Shown piece by piece: positions 1 to 8,226 of a stretch of 64,000 nucleotides of DNA. Both the position numbers and the translations under genes were made by a program. The stretch is from an uncultured Bacilli bacterium (lineage in GTDB: Bacteria; Bacillota_I; Bacilli_A; RFN20; CAG-826). Within the stretch, counting starts at the first letter, position 1. The number at the start of each line of letters is the position of its first letter. The DNA lies in assembly GCA_944349595.1 (NCBI GenBank), contig CALVNF010000001.1, positions 124,001 through 188,000 of the forward strand. Reading direction: 5' to 3'. Below the pieces are notes generated by a model that was not told the origin of the DNA, made no database searches, and saw only the letters and a program-made list of their open reading frames with translations.

Positions 1-1
1 G

Positions 2-1309
2 AATCTCAAAGATTGCTACACTAAAGAGTTTTCAAAAACAACTTTTTCTGGAAAACAATTAACTTGGAAACAAGTGCTAGATAAATTTTATGAAGCCACC
101 AAAAATATTGATGTTGTAGTGGTTAACTCCTCTAAGCAGTCAAGAAAATTGAATTACGATGAACACAAAGAAGGTTTGAGAGTAATTGCCATCGGTGGTT
201 TAGCCCTTTCTCGTGGATTGACTCTTGAAGGGCTCAGCTGCTCGTATTTCTATAGAAACACATCTACATACGACGTTTTAATGCAAATGGGCAGATGGTT
301 TGGATATAGAGATGGATACGAAGACCTTTGCCGTATTTTCTTGACTAAAGAAACACACGATTTCTATAAAGAAATTTGTTTGGCTATAGAAACCCTTAAA
401 TCTGATATTGATAAAATGGGCAGAGCTCATAAAAAACCTGCTGATTATGGTATTAGAGTTAGAAACAGTGATGAATTAAGTATTACCGCAAGGAATAAAA
501 TGCAAAATACAAAAACTAAGATAGATCATCACAGTTTTTATGGCTGCTTATATGAGACTCCATATTTGCATGCTGATCTTGAGATTATGAAATGGAATAT
601 TGATAGAACTTTTGATTTCATGAATAAATTAGAAATGTCAAAAATGAAAGTTGGCTATTCTTATCCATTTTTTGCAGACATTGACATCTCTTTAATTAAA
701 GAGCTTTTGTCAAAAATTAAAGTTCATGATGCAAATGCTAACTTTGACACTAGACAGCTATTGTCGTTCTTAGACAGGCATCCTGAGATAGATAAATTTG
801 ATGTTCTCTTTATGGGTGGTAGTGAAAAACTTCTTGAATTCTCAGGAACATATGATAACGAATTCTCATTCCACTCGGTTGGAAGAAATTTTGACTTAAG
901 AAATAGCAATACCATTGTTCGAATGAGTTCTCAAAGAGCACACTTATGGGGCCCCAGAGATCCTGCTTATGGTTTAACAAAAGAACAACAACAAAAAGCG
1001 GCTGATAAGCATCCTGAATGCAGTCCTAGTGCAGCCATGTATTTAAACGAATATACAAATCCGTTGCTCATTATTTACTTTGTAACTCCTATTACTGTTT
1101 CGTCTAATGACAACGTTAGTGCGGAAGGAAAATTCAAAATTAAATTATCTAAGCAAGAGAAGAAATATCAATACTTAGTTGGCTATGCCATAGGATTCCC
1201 TGAAAAAGAGGGAGAACAAGCAGAAGCCATTGAATACACGGTTAACACTAAAGTCAATTATTACGACAAAATCCACGATGAAGATGAACAGGAGGCAACT
1301 GAAGAATGA
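2..1309 (+). CDS. Z1-domain superfamily II helicase, C-terminal part (5' end outside window)
   Basis: The frame is open from the first complete codon at base 2, so the gene is cut by the window edge; 435 residues are visible and the GTG at 74 is internal. The visible part starts late in the helicase core. 'GGLALSRGLTLEGL' is a motif V-like segment, and 'QMGRWFGYRDGYEDLCRI' is a motif VI-like segment with the arginine-finger pattern QxGRxxGYR, typical of Z1-domain proteins. The rest is the Z1 region and a C-terminal tail rich in Glu. Z1 proteins are known from restriction-like clusters with AIPR and a DNA methyltransferase, which is the context here. The stop overlaps the next start as ATGA, implying translational coupling. 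The expected role is ATP-driven DNA translocation or sensing in the system. Upstream genes, possibly a MORC/MutL-type ATPase, are not visible. Confidence 0.85.
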   Translation, partial: NLKDCYTKEFSKTTFSGKQLTWKQVLDKFYEATKNIDVVVVNSSKQSRKLNYDEHKEGLRVIAIGGLALSRGLTLEGLSCSYFYRNTSTYDVLMQMGRWFGYRDGYEDLCRIFLTKETHDFYKEICLAIETLKSDIDKMGRAHKKPADYGIRVRNSDELSITARNKMQNTKTKIDHHSFYGCLYETPYLHADLEIMKWNIDRTFDFMNKLEMSKMKVGYSYPFFADIDISLIKELLSKIKVHDANANFDTRQLLSFLDRHPEIDKFDVLFMGGSEKLLEFSGTYDNEFSFHSVGRNFDLRNSNTIVRMSSQRAHLWGPRDPAYGLTKEQQQKAADKHPECSPSAAMYLNEYTNPLLIIYFVTPITVSSNDNVSAEGKFKIKLSKQEKKYQYLVGYAIGFPEKEGEQAEAIEYTVNTKVNYYDKIHDEDEQEATEE

Positions 1310-2220
1310 TTACTAAGGAAGAAGTTGAGCGAAAGCTTAAAAACATCACCCAAAATTCACAGTACATTAGAGCTGGCGAAGATCATCCGCTTGAACTTTA
1401 TTTGGGTTTAAATGAAAAAGGTAATTATACCCTTAGATTTAACGGACCTTTTTCTCCTGTAAAGATTGTTGGTAATGACTTATTAGAGATTAAGCAAATA
1501 AAAACGGTTAACTACAATTCGATTCTGTTTTCATTTAATTCAAACGAAAATGCTGCTTTGTTTTACCATTTTTGCGAAGACATAATTAATAAAACCTATA
1601 ACTATACTGGCAATGACGGCTATGCCGAAATCGTCAATAGATATAATCAATGGAAAAAGTTATTCTACGGAATCTCGTCTGCATTATCTGAACAAGAAGT
1701 AATGGGATTGATTGGAGAATTATTCTTTTTAAAGAATCACGCTATTCCAGTTCGCGGAGAAACTGAAGCTTTAAAAGGCTGGAGCGGACCAGAACCAACA
1801 CATAAAGACTTTTCGTATGGAAATGAGTGGTTTGAAATAAAGACAATTAATAGTTTTAAGTCGACTGTCTCTATTTCCTCTTTAGAACAACTAGACAGTG
1901 AATACGACGGAAAATTAGTAGTCGTTTCTTTAGAAAAAATGAGCCCATCCTTCAACGGAATTAAACTCAACGAGTTAGTGAAGGAGATTATGGATTCCAT
2001 GTCTTACGAGAGCGATAAAGATGTGTTTTTGGCGAAATTAAAGCAAGCCGGTTATTCGTATAATGAAGTCTACGATAATTTTGTTTACAACTTTATTAAA
2101 GAAGAAACATATCGTGTGTCAGAAGATTTCCCAAGAATTAGAAAAGCTGAGCTACCGGTTGGCGTGGCAAAAGTTAAATATGAAATTGAAATTTCACAGA
2201 TAGAAAAATTTAAGGAGTAG
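1306..2220 (+). CDS. PD-(D/E)XK motif nuclease-like protein (DUF4420 type)
   Basis: 304 residues. The nuclease signature is visible in order: an acidic helix residue E138 in 'IGELFFLKN', a conserved GWSGPEP turn, D168 in 'HKDF', then E177-I-K179 in 'WFEIKTI'. This gives the E...D...ExK layout of PD-(D/E)XK enzymes, and the family is regularly found between Z1 and AIPR genes in defence clusters. It starts by a 4-bp ATGA overlap with the helicase gene and ends 4 bp before the AIPR gene, so the three are one transcriptional unit. The likely role is the DNA-cleaving effector of the cluster; substrate and specificity cannot be read from sequence. The catalytic residues look intact. Confidence 0.8.
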   Translation: MITKEEVERKLKNITQNSQYIRAGEDHPLELYLGLNEKGNYTLRFNGPFSPVKIVGNDLLEIKQIKTVNYNSILFSFNSNENAALFYHFCEDIINKTYNYTGNDGYAEIVNRYNQWKKLFYGISSALSEQEVMGLIGELFFLKNHAIPVRGETEALKGWSGPEPTHKDFSYGNEWFEIKTINSFKSTVSISSLEQLDSEYDGKLVVVSLEKMSPSFNGIKLNELVKEIMDSMSYESDKDVFLAKLKQAGYSYNEVYDNFVYNFIKEETYRVSEDFPRIRKAELPVGVAKVKYEIEISQIEKFKE

Positions 2221-2224
2221 AACC

Positions 2225-4336
2225 ATGAGCGAAAATCAAGCATATCTAGATTTCAAAAAAGAATATGAAGACGATCTTCGTTTGGAAGCTCAAATTAAAG
2301 GAATGACTCCAAATGAATTTTTCCTTGAAGATTTTTTAGACAAACTTGTATCAATGGGCGAAATAGTCGACCCGCAAATCTTCGATGTGAACAAAAAAGG
2401 CAAAAATGGACGTTTAATGACGTTCCATGCTTTGGCATTTGATGAATCTGATAAATCAATCGTCTTGGTTTATAACGACTATGTCGATGGTGGAGATGAA
2501 ACACTCGTTGCTAGCGACTTAGAAAAAATAAGAACTAGGATGCTCAATTTCTTAGATGAAGCATATAACAATGATTTAGATAAGTATTTCGATGAATTTG
2601 ATGATATCGTTCGAATCGGGAAAGACATTTCAAGAAGAATGCATAAGAACTATGTCGATCTTCAAAACGACAATTCAATCGATAAAATCAAATTGTTTGT
2701 CATAACAAATAAAGACCTGAGTGATCGTATTAAAGCACTTCCAGTTGAGAGCTTCCTTGGAAAACGTATTGAATGTAACATTTGGTATTTAGAGAGATAT
2801 TTCGATGTCATTAAATCAGGAAGAGACAGAGAACCAATTATCATTAATTCCTCCTCTTACGGATTAAATCCAGGTATTCCGTGTATTAAAGCTAATATGA
2901 GCGATAGTTTAGATTATGATGCTTATTTAGCCATTGTTCCTGGCAGTTTTTTACACAACATTTATTATCAGCACGGTTCTAGATTGTTAGAAGGAAATGT
3001 TAGAGCTTTCTTGAGCACTAGAGGCAAAATTAACAAAGGTATTAGAGAAACAATTAGAAGAGAACCTACGAAATTCTTCGCTTATAACAACGGTATAGCA
3101 TGTACCGCTTCTGAAGTTGAGATAAGCGATGACGGTAACTATATTCTTTCAATGAAAGACCTTCAGATTATTAATGGTGGTCAAACAACAGCTTCATTGA
3201 CTTCTGCAGCGATAAAAGATGGTCTTCCTCTAGACGGTATTTTCGTTCAAATGAAGCTTACTGTCGTTAAAGATGTCACGCAATACGATGACATTGTTCA
3301 AAACATCTCCAAATATGCTAATAGTCAAAATAAAGTTACTGAAGCTGACTTATTCTCTAACCATCCATTCCATAGAAGATTTGAAGAGCTGTCTAAAAAG
3401 GTTATTGCTCCAGCAAAAGCTGGTGAGATTAATGACACATTGTGGTACTACGAAAGATCTCGTGGAAAATACGAACAAGAGCAATTTAGATTCACTAGAA
3501 AAAGCGAAAAAGACGAATTTGCTAGAAAATATCCAAAATCTCAGGTTATTAAGAAAGAAGAACTTTCTAAATACTTTGTTGCTGCTTACTCATTAAGACC
3601 AGATATTGTCAGTAAAGGATCTCAAAAGTGTATGGCTCATTTTGCTGAATACATCGACAAGGTGTATGAGAGAAAACCTGAAGCTTTTAATGAAGGATTC
3701 TACAAGATGTGTATTTGCTTCACAATTCTCTTTAGAGAAACTGACAAAATAGTTCATAAAGCTGATTGGTATAATGTTGGTGGTTACAAATTAAATATTG
3801 TCCCATACACAATTTCTAAACTAATTGCTTCTTTACCAAAAGATAAAGTCTTGGATTATGACAAGATTTGGAGAAGACAAACTCTATATCCGTCATTAGC
3901 TGCTGAGATTGAAAGAATTGCTAAAGCAACAAACATGTATATTCAAAAATCCGGTGGTGTCATTGTTACAGAATACTGTAAGAAAGAAGAAACATGGGAT
4001 AAGTTTAGGGATTTTCCAATCACATTTAGTCCTGCTTTCTTGGGTGAGTTGCTCGACAAAACATTCATGGAAGAAAAACTTGGCTTGAACGATAAGAGCG
4101 GCAAAGTTGAAAAAGAAATCAATATTGAATTAGAAATAATCAACCTTGGTGGCCCATATTGGAGAAGATTGATTGAAGAAGGACAAAAAAGAAAGCTTCT
4201 TTCTCCACAAGAAATTGATCTTTTAATGATCGCTGCGTCGATTGATACACTGAGACCAAGAATTGCGTCCCCTAAGCAAGCCAAATTTATTTGGAAAATT
4301 AGGGAAAAACTAGATAACGCTGGCGTATTGGTCTAA
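2225..4336 (+). CDS. AIPR family phage-resistance protein
   Basis: 703 residues. Diagnostic AIPR (abortive infection phage resistance) segments are present: 'LLEGNVRAFL' at about 254-263, 'FFAYNNGIACTASEV' with NNG at 288-290, and 'LQIINGGQTTASL' with NGGQTT at 317-322. Length is normal for the family. A good ribosome-binding site (AAGGAG) overlaps the end of the preceding gene, 9 nt before the ATG. AIPR proteins accompany Z1, PD-(D/E)XK and cytosine methyltransferase genes in restriction-like clusters; their biochemical role is not settled. Codon use is less A/T-extreme than genes after 6.4 kb, like the rest of this operon. Confidence 0.87.
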   Translation: MSENQAYLDFKKEYEDDLRLEAQIKGMTPNEFFLEDFLDKLVSMGEIVDPQIFDVNKKGKNGRLMTFHALAFDESDKSIVLVYNDYVDGGDETLVASDLEKIRTRMLNFLDEAYNNDLDKYFDEFDDIVRIGKDISRRMHKNYVDLQNDNSIDKIKLFVITNKDLSDRIKALPVESFLGKRIECNIWYLERYFDVIKSGRDREPIIINSSSYGLNPGIPCIKANMSDSLDYDAYLAIVPGSFLHNIYYQHGSRLLEGNVRAFLSTRGKINKGIRETIRREPTKFFAYNNGIACTASEVEISDDGNYILSMKDLQIINGGQTTASLTSAAIKDGLPLDGIFVQMKLTVVKDVTQYDDIVQNISKYANSQNKVTEADLFSNHPFHRRFEELSKKVIAPAKAGEINDTLWYYERSRGKYEQEQFRFTRKSEKDEFARKYPKSQVIKKEELSKYFVAAYSLRPDIVSKGSQKCMAHFAEYIDKVYERKPEAFNEGFYKMCICFTILFRETDKIVHKADWYNVGGYKLNIVPYTISKLIASLPKDKVLDYDKIWRRQTLYPSLAAEIERIAKATNMYIQKSGGVIVTEYCKKEETWDKFRDFPITFSPAFLGELLDKTFMEEKLGLNDKSGKVEKEINIELEIINLGGPYWRRLIEEGQKRKLLSPQEIDLLMIAASIDTLRPRIASPKQAKFIWKIREKLDNAGVLV

Positions 4337-4353
4337 AATCATTAGAGGAGATT

Positions 4354-5634
4354 ATGAAAGTGAAGTTTAACATTGTTGAGTTATTTAGCGGCATTGGCAG
4401 TCAAGCCAAGGCTTTTGAACGTATCTCGACAAGAAAAGATGTTGATTTCAGCATTTTAAATACCTGTGAATGGGATGTTCATGCAATCGTTGCCTATGAT
4501 TACATTCATAATGGTCCTAAAATCCACAAAAACGCCTCTAAATTGACGAGAGACGAACTCCTTGATAAATTAAGTAAGCTTAGTCTTTCCAACGATGGAA
4601 AGGTTCCAATGAGACCATCCACATTAAGAGCATATACAACTGATGTTTTAAGAATAATTTATTCTTCCATTCTAAAAACCAACAATTTAATTAGCGTTAA
4701 AGATGTTAAAGGGAAGGATCTCCCTAATGATACAACCTTATTAACGTATTCGTTCCCATGCCAGGATTTATCCAACGTTGGTGCTTTACACGGTTACAAC
4801 AAAGGAATCGATAGAGATGCACATAATAGAAGTGGACTTTTATGGGAAGTTGAAAGAATGCTAGCGGAAAGAAAAGAAGCCAAATTGCCTCTTCCTCAAT
4901 TTTTACTTTTAGAAAACGTAACTGCTCTTGAAGCCAAGCGCCATAAGGGCAACTTTGACGAATGGAAAGCAAGACTAGAAGAAATGGGCTATGTGAATCA
5001 TATTAATAGATTGTATGCTCCTGACTTTGGCATTCCTCAAAACAGAAAAAGACTTCTAATGCTTAGCGTTTATGTTGGAAACGACAAGAAAAAAAGAAAA
5101 TTAATTGAAGATTATTTCGCTAAGCATGATTTAAACAATCCGGAATACGTGAAATCGCTTCATATTAAAAAGCATAAATTAGATTCTATTTTGAAGATTG
5201 ATTATAGTGATAAACAAATGCTTAAAGAAGCTTTAGAATCGCAACCAAAAGCAACTAAATCCAGAACAACAATTTGGGAGAAGAACAGTCAAATCCTTTT
5301 ATCTGATGGAACGATGAAGGATATAGTCCAAACCATCACAACAAAACAAGATAGACACCCGAATTCTGGAAACCTCTATTTCAATCCAAAAAATGATAGA
5401 TCTAGGTTTCGTTTCTTAACTCCACGTGAATGTTTCGTGCTTATGGGGTTTGATGAAAAGGACTATGAAGCATTGATTAATAACAACTTCTTCTCAAGAA
5501 AAAATGCTTTATTTTTTTCAAGAGATAGATTATACAAATTGGCCGGAAACAGCATAGTCGTAAATATGCTTGAAGCCATATTCGAACAAGCAACAGAAAT
5601 CAAAGAACTGTTTCACGAAAAGGAGCAGAATTAA
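4354..5634 (+). CDS. DNA (cytosine-5-)-methyltransferase
   Basis: 426 residues with the canonical m5C order: motif I 'VELFSGIGSQAKA' (residues 8-20, AdoMet binding), motif IV 'FPCQDLSN' with catalytic C136, motif VI 'LLLENV' (E187-N-V), motif VIII 'QNRKR' (229-233), then 'RFLTPRECFVLMGF' and the motif X-like 'YKLAGNSIVVNML' near the C-terminus. About 115 residues separate motifs I and IV, longer than in compact enzymes, suggesting an insertion. It transfers a methyl group from AdoMet to C5 of cytosine in a target site, presumably protecting self DNA. RBS AGAGGAG lies just upstream. The stop overlaps the next start by one base (TAATG). The target sequence is not predictable. Confidence 0.93.
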   Translation: MKVKFNIVELFSGIGSQAKAFERISTRKDVDFSILNTCEWDVHAIVAYDYIHNGPKIHKNASKLTRDELLDKLSKLSLSNDGKVPMRPSTLRAYTTDVLRIIYSSILKTNNLISVKDVKGKDLPNDTTLLTYSFPCQDLSNVGALHGYNKGIDRDAHNRSGLLWEVERMLAERKEAKLPLPQFLLLENVTALEAKRHKGNFDEWKARLEEMGYVNHINRLYAPDFGIPQNRKRLLMLSVYVGNDKKKRKLIEDYFAKHDLNNPEYVKSLHIKKHKLDSILKIDYSDKQMLKEALESQPKATKSRTTIWEKNSQILLSDGTMKDIVQTITTKQDRHPNSGNLYFNPKNDRSRFRFLTPRECFVLMGFDEKDYEALINNNFFSRKNALFFSRDRLYKLAGNSIVVNMLEAIFEQATEIKELFHEKEQN

Positions 5635-6149
5635 TGAAAAAAGGAATTGAATGGCAATTGTTTCCAAAAAACTTAAGCTGCCCATCACATTTGCAAAAAA
5701 TAGTCGATGCATTTGTAAAACAATTGGATAGCATTGACTCCACATCTAATCAGCTTGATAGCAACACTGTTTTAGGATGTTTAACGAATGACCTTGCCTC
5801 ACTTGGTTATGAAGTTGAGATGTCTAAAAAAGACGAAGATAAGATTAAAGTTCCTGTGCTTTATGGCAAAAACGGAAAAATTGAAAAGTCTTTTGATGCT
5901 GATGCATATAGTCAAGAACTCAAAACAGTAATTGAAGTTGAAGCAGGGAGAGCGGTTACAAACTATCAATTTCTAAAAGATTTGTTTGAAGCTTGCGTAA
6001 TGACCGATGTGGAATATTGCGTAATTGCAGTTAGAAGAATTTATAGAACATCTGATGACTTTAACAAAGTTATTACATTCATGGATACGCTTTATTCTTC
6101 TACAAAATTTAGTTTGTCTCTAAAAGGCGTACTTATTATTGGATATTAA
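5634..6149 (+). CDS. Small restriction-endonuclease-like protein
   Basis: 171 residues, start coupled by TAATG to the methyltransferase. No family is recognised with certainty. The centre, 'FDADAYSQELKTVIEVEAGRA' (about residues 83-104), has a strand-turn-strand with an Asp followed by E-V-E, then a helix 'VTNYQFLKDLFEACVM'. This resembles small PD-(D/E)XK restriction enzymes in which the ExK motif is replaced by ExE. Position directly after a cytosine methyltransferase and before the terminator supports a cognate endonuclease or an endonuclease subunit. Alternatives are a non-catalytic specificity or immunity factor. Function is inferred from context plus a weak motif. Confidence 0.55.
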   Translation: MKKGIEWQLFPKNLSCPSHLQKIVDAFVKQLDSIDSTSNQLDSNTVLGCLTNDLASLGYEVEMSKKDEDKIKVPVLYGKNGKIEKSFDADAYSQELKTVIEVEAGRAVTNYQFLKDLFEACVMTDVEYCVIAVRRIYRTSDDFNKVITFMDTLYSSTKFSLSLKGVLIIGY

Positions 6150-6165
6150 ATTCAAATGCTTAATT

Positions 6166-6187
6166 ACAGCCTTTGTGGCTGTTTTTA
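6166..6187 (+). terminator. Rho-independent terminator of the defence operon
   Basis: Perfect 6-bp stem ACAGCC/GGCTGT with a 5-nt loop (TTTGT), followed by TTTTAT. It lies 16 bp after the last stop codon of the restriction operon. Confidence 0.85.
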
Positions 6188-6456
6188 TATACAAAGCACA
6201 TGGTACTTTGATAGCCTCTAGGTTAGGTTAGGTTATAGTCCACATGGATTACTTCGCATATTGAAACTGTATGTAAACTAACTTTAAAAAATAAATATAA
6301 TAATTATTAATTTATATTTAGTTAACTGAAATTACTAAAGTAAAGTACTCGAATTTAGTGAAGTAAAGTCTAAATAATGCCTTAAACACGATGTTTTATA
6401 GTTTTTTTATTTACTACAATTTTATTAAAATCTCTTCCTTTTAATTGTTAAAAAAT
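6188..6456. other. Intergenic region at the right edge of the defence operon
   Basis: About 270 bp without a convincing gene. It contains a short GGTTA tandem (near 6220-6234), a repeated CACATGG (6198 and 6241), and paired 'aagtaaagt' words around 6338-6370. Twelve bases at 6333-6344 (tactaaagtaaa) recur inverted at 7862-7873, on the other side of the ATPase gene. Base composition drops from about 38-40% G+C on the left to about 25% on the right here. No tRNA or attachment site could be recognised. Confidence 0.5.
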
Positions 6457-7710
6457 TTAAATATTTATACTATCTGGATTTAATAGAAATTCATATAAAT
6501 CAAGTAATAAAATTCCATCCTCAGTATAATGAGAACGATAAATTCCTTTAGTAATGATTATTTTTTTAAATGAATCATTTATATTTATTAGTGATTTCTT
6601 TTCTTGTAATAATTTTTCAGTTTCTGATATATTCAATGAAACTTGTATATAATATCTTTTATCAATAAAGTTACAAACAAAATCAACTTCTGATTGTTTT
6701 AATACGCTCTTCCTTTGATTATTTAATTCATAATGTTCAACAACTCCAACATCAACATTAAAACCTCGAATTTTTAATTCATTATAAATAATATTTTCCA
6801 TAATATGAGTTTCTTCTTCTTGGCGGAAATTTAGTCTTGCATTTCTTAGCCCAACGTCTGTAAAGTAATATTTTGATGGAGTATTTATATATTTTTTGCC
6901 CTTTATATCATATCTTTTTGCTTGATCTATAAGAAATGAATCTTGTAAATAATCTAAATATTTTTTAATAGTGTCTGGGTGAATTGAAACTTTTTTAACA
7001 CTTTTAAAAGTATCAGAAAGTTTTTTCTGGTTAACATATGATCCAACAGAAGAAGAAAGAATATCTAACAATTCCTCAAGTTCAGCATCATTTATTATTT
7101 TGTTTCTTTCTTTAATATCTTTTAAATAAGTTTCATTAAAAATATCTTTTAAATATTGAGCTTTATCTTCATCAGTAACAAAATCAAATAATTTTGGTAA
7201 TCCTCCAAAAGTAATGTAATAATTCCAACCTTTATCTATTGGACCATTAAAAACAGACATAAACTCACTAAATGATAATGGGTAAATATGAATTTGATCT
7301 CCTCTCCCTCTAAATTCGGTAATTATATCTTTTGAAAGAAATTTAGCATTACTTCCAGTTACATAAGTATCAACATTTTTAATGTGTAAAAATCCGTTTA
7401 AAACATCTACGAAATTATTAACTAATTGGACCTCATCTAATAAAATATAATACATTTCATCATCTTTAATTAAACTAGTAACATATTCGTATAAAAGATC
7501 CGGATTTCTATATTTTTTGTTTTTTATATCATCTAATGCAAGAGTTATTATATGGTCTTTATTTATACCAGAAGAAATTAAATAATCAAAAAATAGTTTA
7601 AAAAGTAAATAAGATTTTCCACATCTTCTTAAACCAGTGATAACTTTAATTAATCCATTATTTTTGTGTCTAATTAATTTATTTAAATAAAAGTCTCTTT
7701 TAATCTCCAT
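6457..7710 (-). CDS. AAA ATPase with DUF4143-type C-terminus, family A copy 1
   Basis: 417 residues. The N-terminal AAA_14-like ATPase has Walker A 'GLRRCGKS' (26-33), Walker B 'YILLDEVQ' (D92, E93), sensor 'VTGSN' (117-121) and arginines in 'EFRGRGDQIHIYPLSFSEF' (R134, R136). A helical/winged linker precedes the DUF4143 region ('HIMENIIYNELKIRG', 'SEVDFVCN', 'YYIQVS'). In nuclease-like DUF4143 proteins the last strand is ExK; here it is Q-V-S, so that site looks degenerate. Two paralogues of the same type lie at 21549-22844 and 43050-44303. Start chosen at the ATG preceded by GAAAGGAAA. Monocistronic, divergent from the next gene. Physiological role unknown for the whole family; see the control region upstream. 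Confidence 0.85.
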   Translation of the reverse strand: MEIKRDFYLNKLIRHKNNGLIKVITGLRRCGKSYLLFKLFFDYLISSGINKDHIITLALDDIKNKKYRNPDLLYEYVTSLIKDDEMYYILLDEVQLVNNFVDVLNGFLHIKNVDTYVTGSNAKFLSKDIITEFRGRGDQIHIYPLSFSEFMSVFNGPIDKGWNYYITFGGLPKLFDFVTDEDKAQYLKDIFNETYLKDIKERNKIINDAELEELLDILSSSVGSYVNQKKLSDTFKSVKKVSIHPDTIKKYLDYLQDSFLIDQAKRYDIKGKKYINTPSKYYFTDVGLRNARLNFRQEEETHIMENIIYNELKIRGFNVDVGVVEHYELNNQRKSVLKQSEVDFVCNFIDKRYYIQVSLNISETEKLLQEKKSLININDSFKKIIITKGIYRSHYTEDGILLLDLYEFLLNPDSINI

Positions 7711-7724
7711 AAATATTTCCTTTC

Positions 7725-7832
7725 TGAAATTTCATCTGGTAAACCCAAAAAATTTTCACTCTTATTTTAATAAATATATTCTTAATTATCAATGTCTATG
7801 AAAAAATATTTGGTAAACCCAAAAAATTTTCA
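7725..7832 (-). promoter_or_regulatory. Promoter bracketed by two 34-bp palindromes, ATPase A1
   Basis: Read on the minus strand: palindrome copy at 7799-7832, -35 TTGATA (7787-7792), 17-bp spacer, -10 TAAAAT (7764-7769), second palindrome copy at 7725-7758, then the start 14 bp further. The copies share an identical 22-bp core (7737-7758 and 7811-7832), centred on GGTAAACC and running into AAAAAATTTTCA. Centre-to-centre distance is 74 bp. The same layout is found at the two other family-A ATPase genes, so it is likely an autoregulatory operator pair. Confidence 0.75.
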
Positions 7833-7914
7833 ATGTATTAACAGTTTAAATGGTTTGGTAATTTACTTTAGTAGGTTTATAAAATAAAATTTTAGTGGAA
7901 GGTTATAAAATTTA

Positions 7915-8214
7915 ATGGAAAGAATTGATTTTCATAAAGATTTTGATTTTAGTTCAAAAAATAATGATTATTACTGTTATTTAAATAATGAAAAATTAAT
8001 AATTAATGAGTTTAAAAAGTATGAAGGACCAATAACTTTACAATATCTACCAAATGGTGGCATTCAAAGTTTATTTAATTTTAAAATTATTGTAAAAGTT
8101 AATAATGGTTTTTTAGAAATAAATAAACTAACTTATAAAGGAAAAACATATTCTTCAAAAGAATTTATAATATTAATTGGTGAATTTAATTTATTAAATC
8201 ATCAATTAATTTGA
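7915..8214 (+). CDS. Orphan domain resembling the C-terminus of methionyl-tRNA formyltransferase
   Basis: 99 residues, RBS GGAAGG upstream. The second half, 'VNNGFLEINKLTYKGKTYSSKEFI', follows the formyltransferase C-terminal pattern (gdG-L-I-L---GKk-m---eFl), and 'YLNNEKLIINEFKKYEG' fits the preceding 'lngeklKI' strand. No catalytic formyltransferase domain is present upstream; an ATPase gene stands there instead. It is either a remnant or a stand-alone domain. It ends at a TGA that is in frame with the next gene's ATG 12 bp later; a separate lipoprotein signal peptide shows the TGA is a true stop. Identification rests on pattern resemblance only. Confidence 0.45.
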   Translation: MERIDFHKDFDFSSKNNDYYCYLNNEKLIINEFKKYEGPITLQYLPNGGIQSLFNFKIIVKVNNGFLEINKLTYKGKTYSSKEFIILIGEFNLLNHQLI

Positions 8215-8226
8215 GATGGAGTTATT

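Noticed and set aside
6205-6260. tRNA-like or attachment-site sequence
   Set aside because: The GGTTA tandem and CACATGG repeats do not fold into a cloverleaf, and no integrase is in view.
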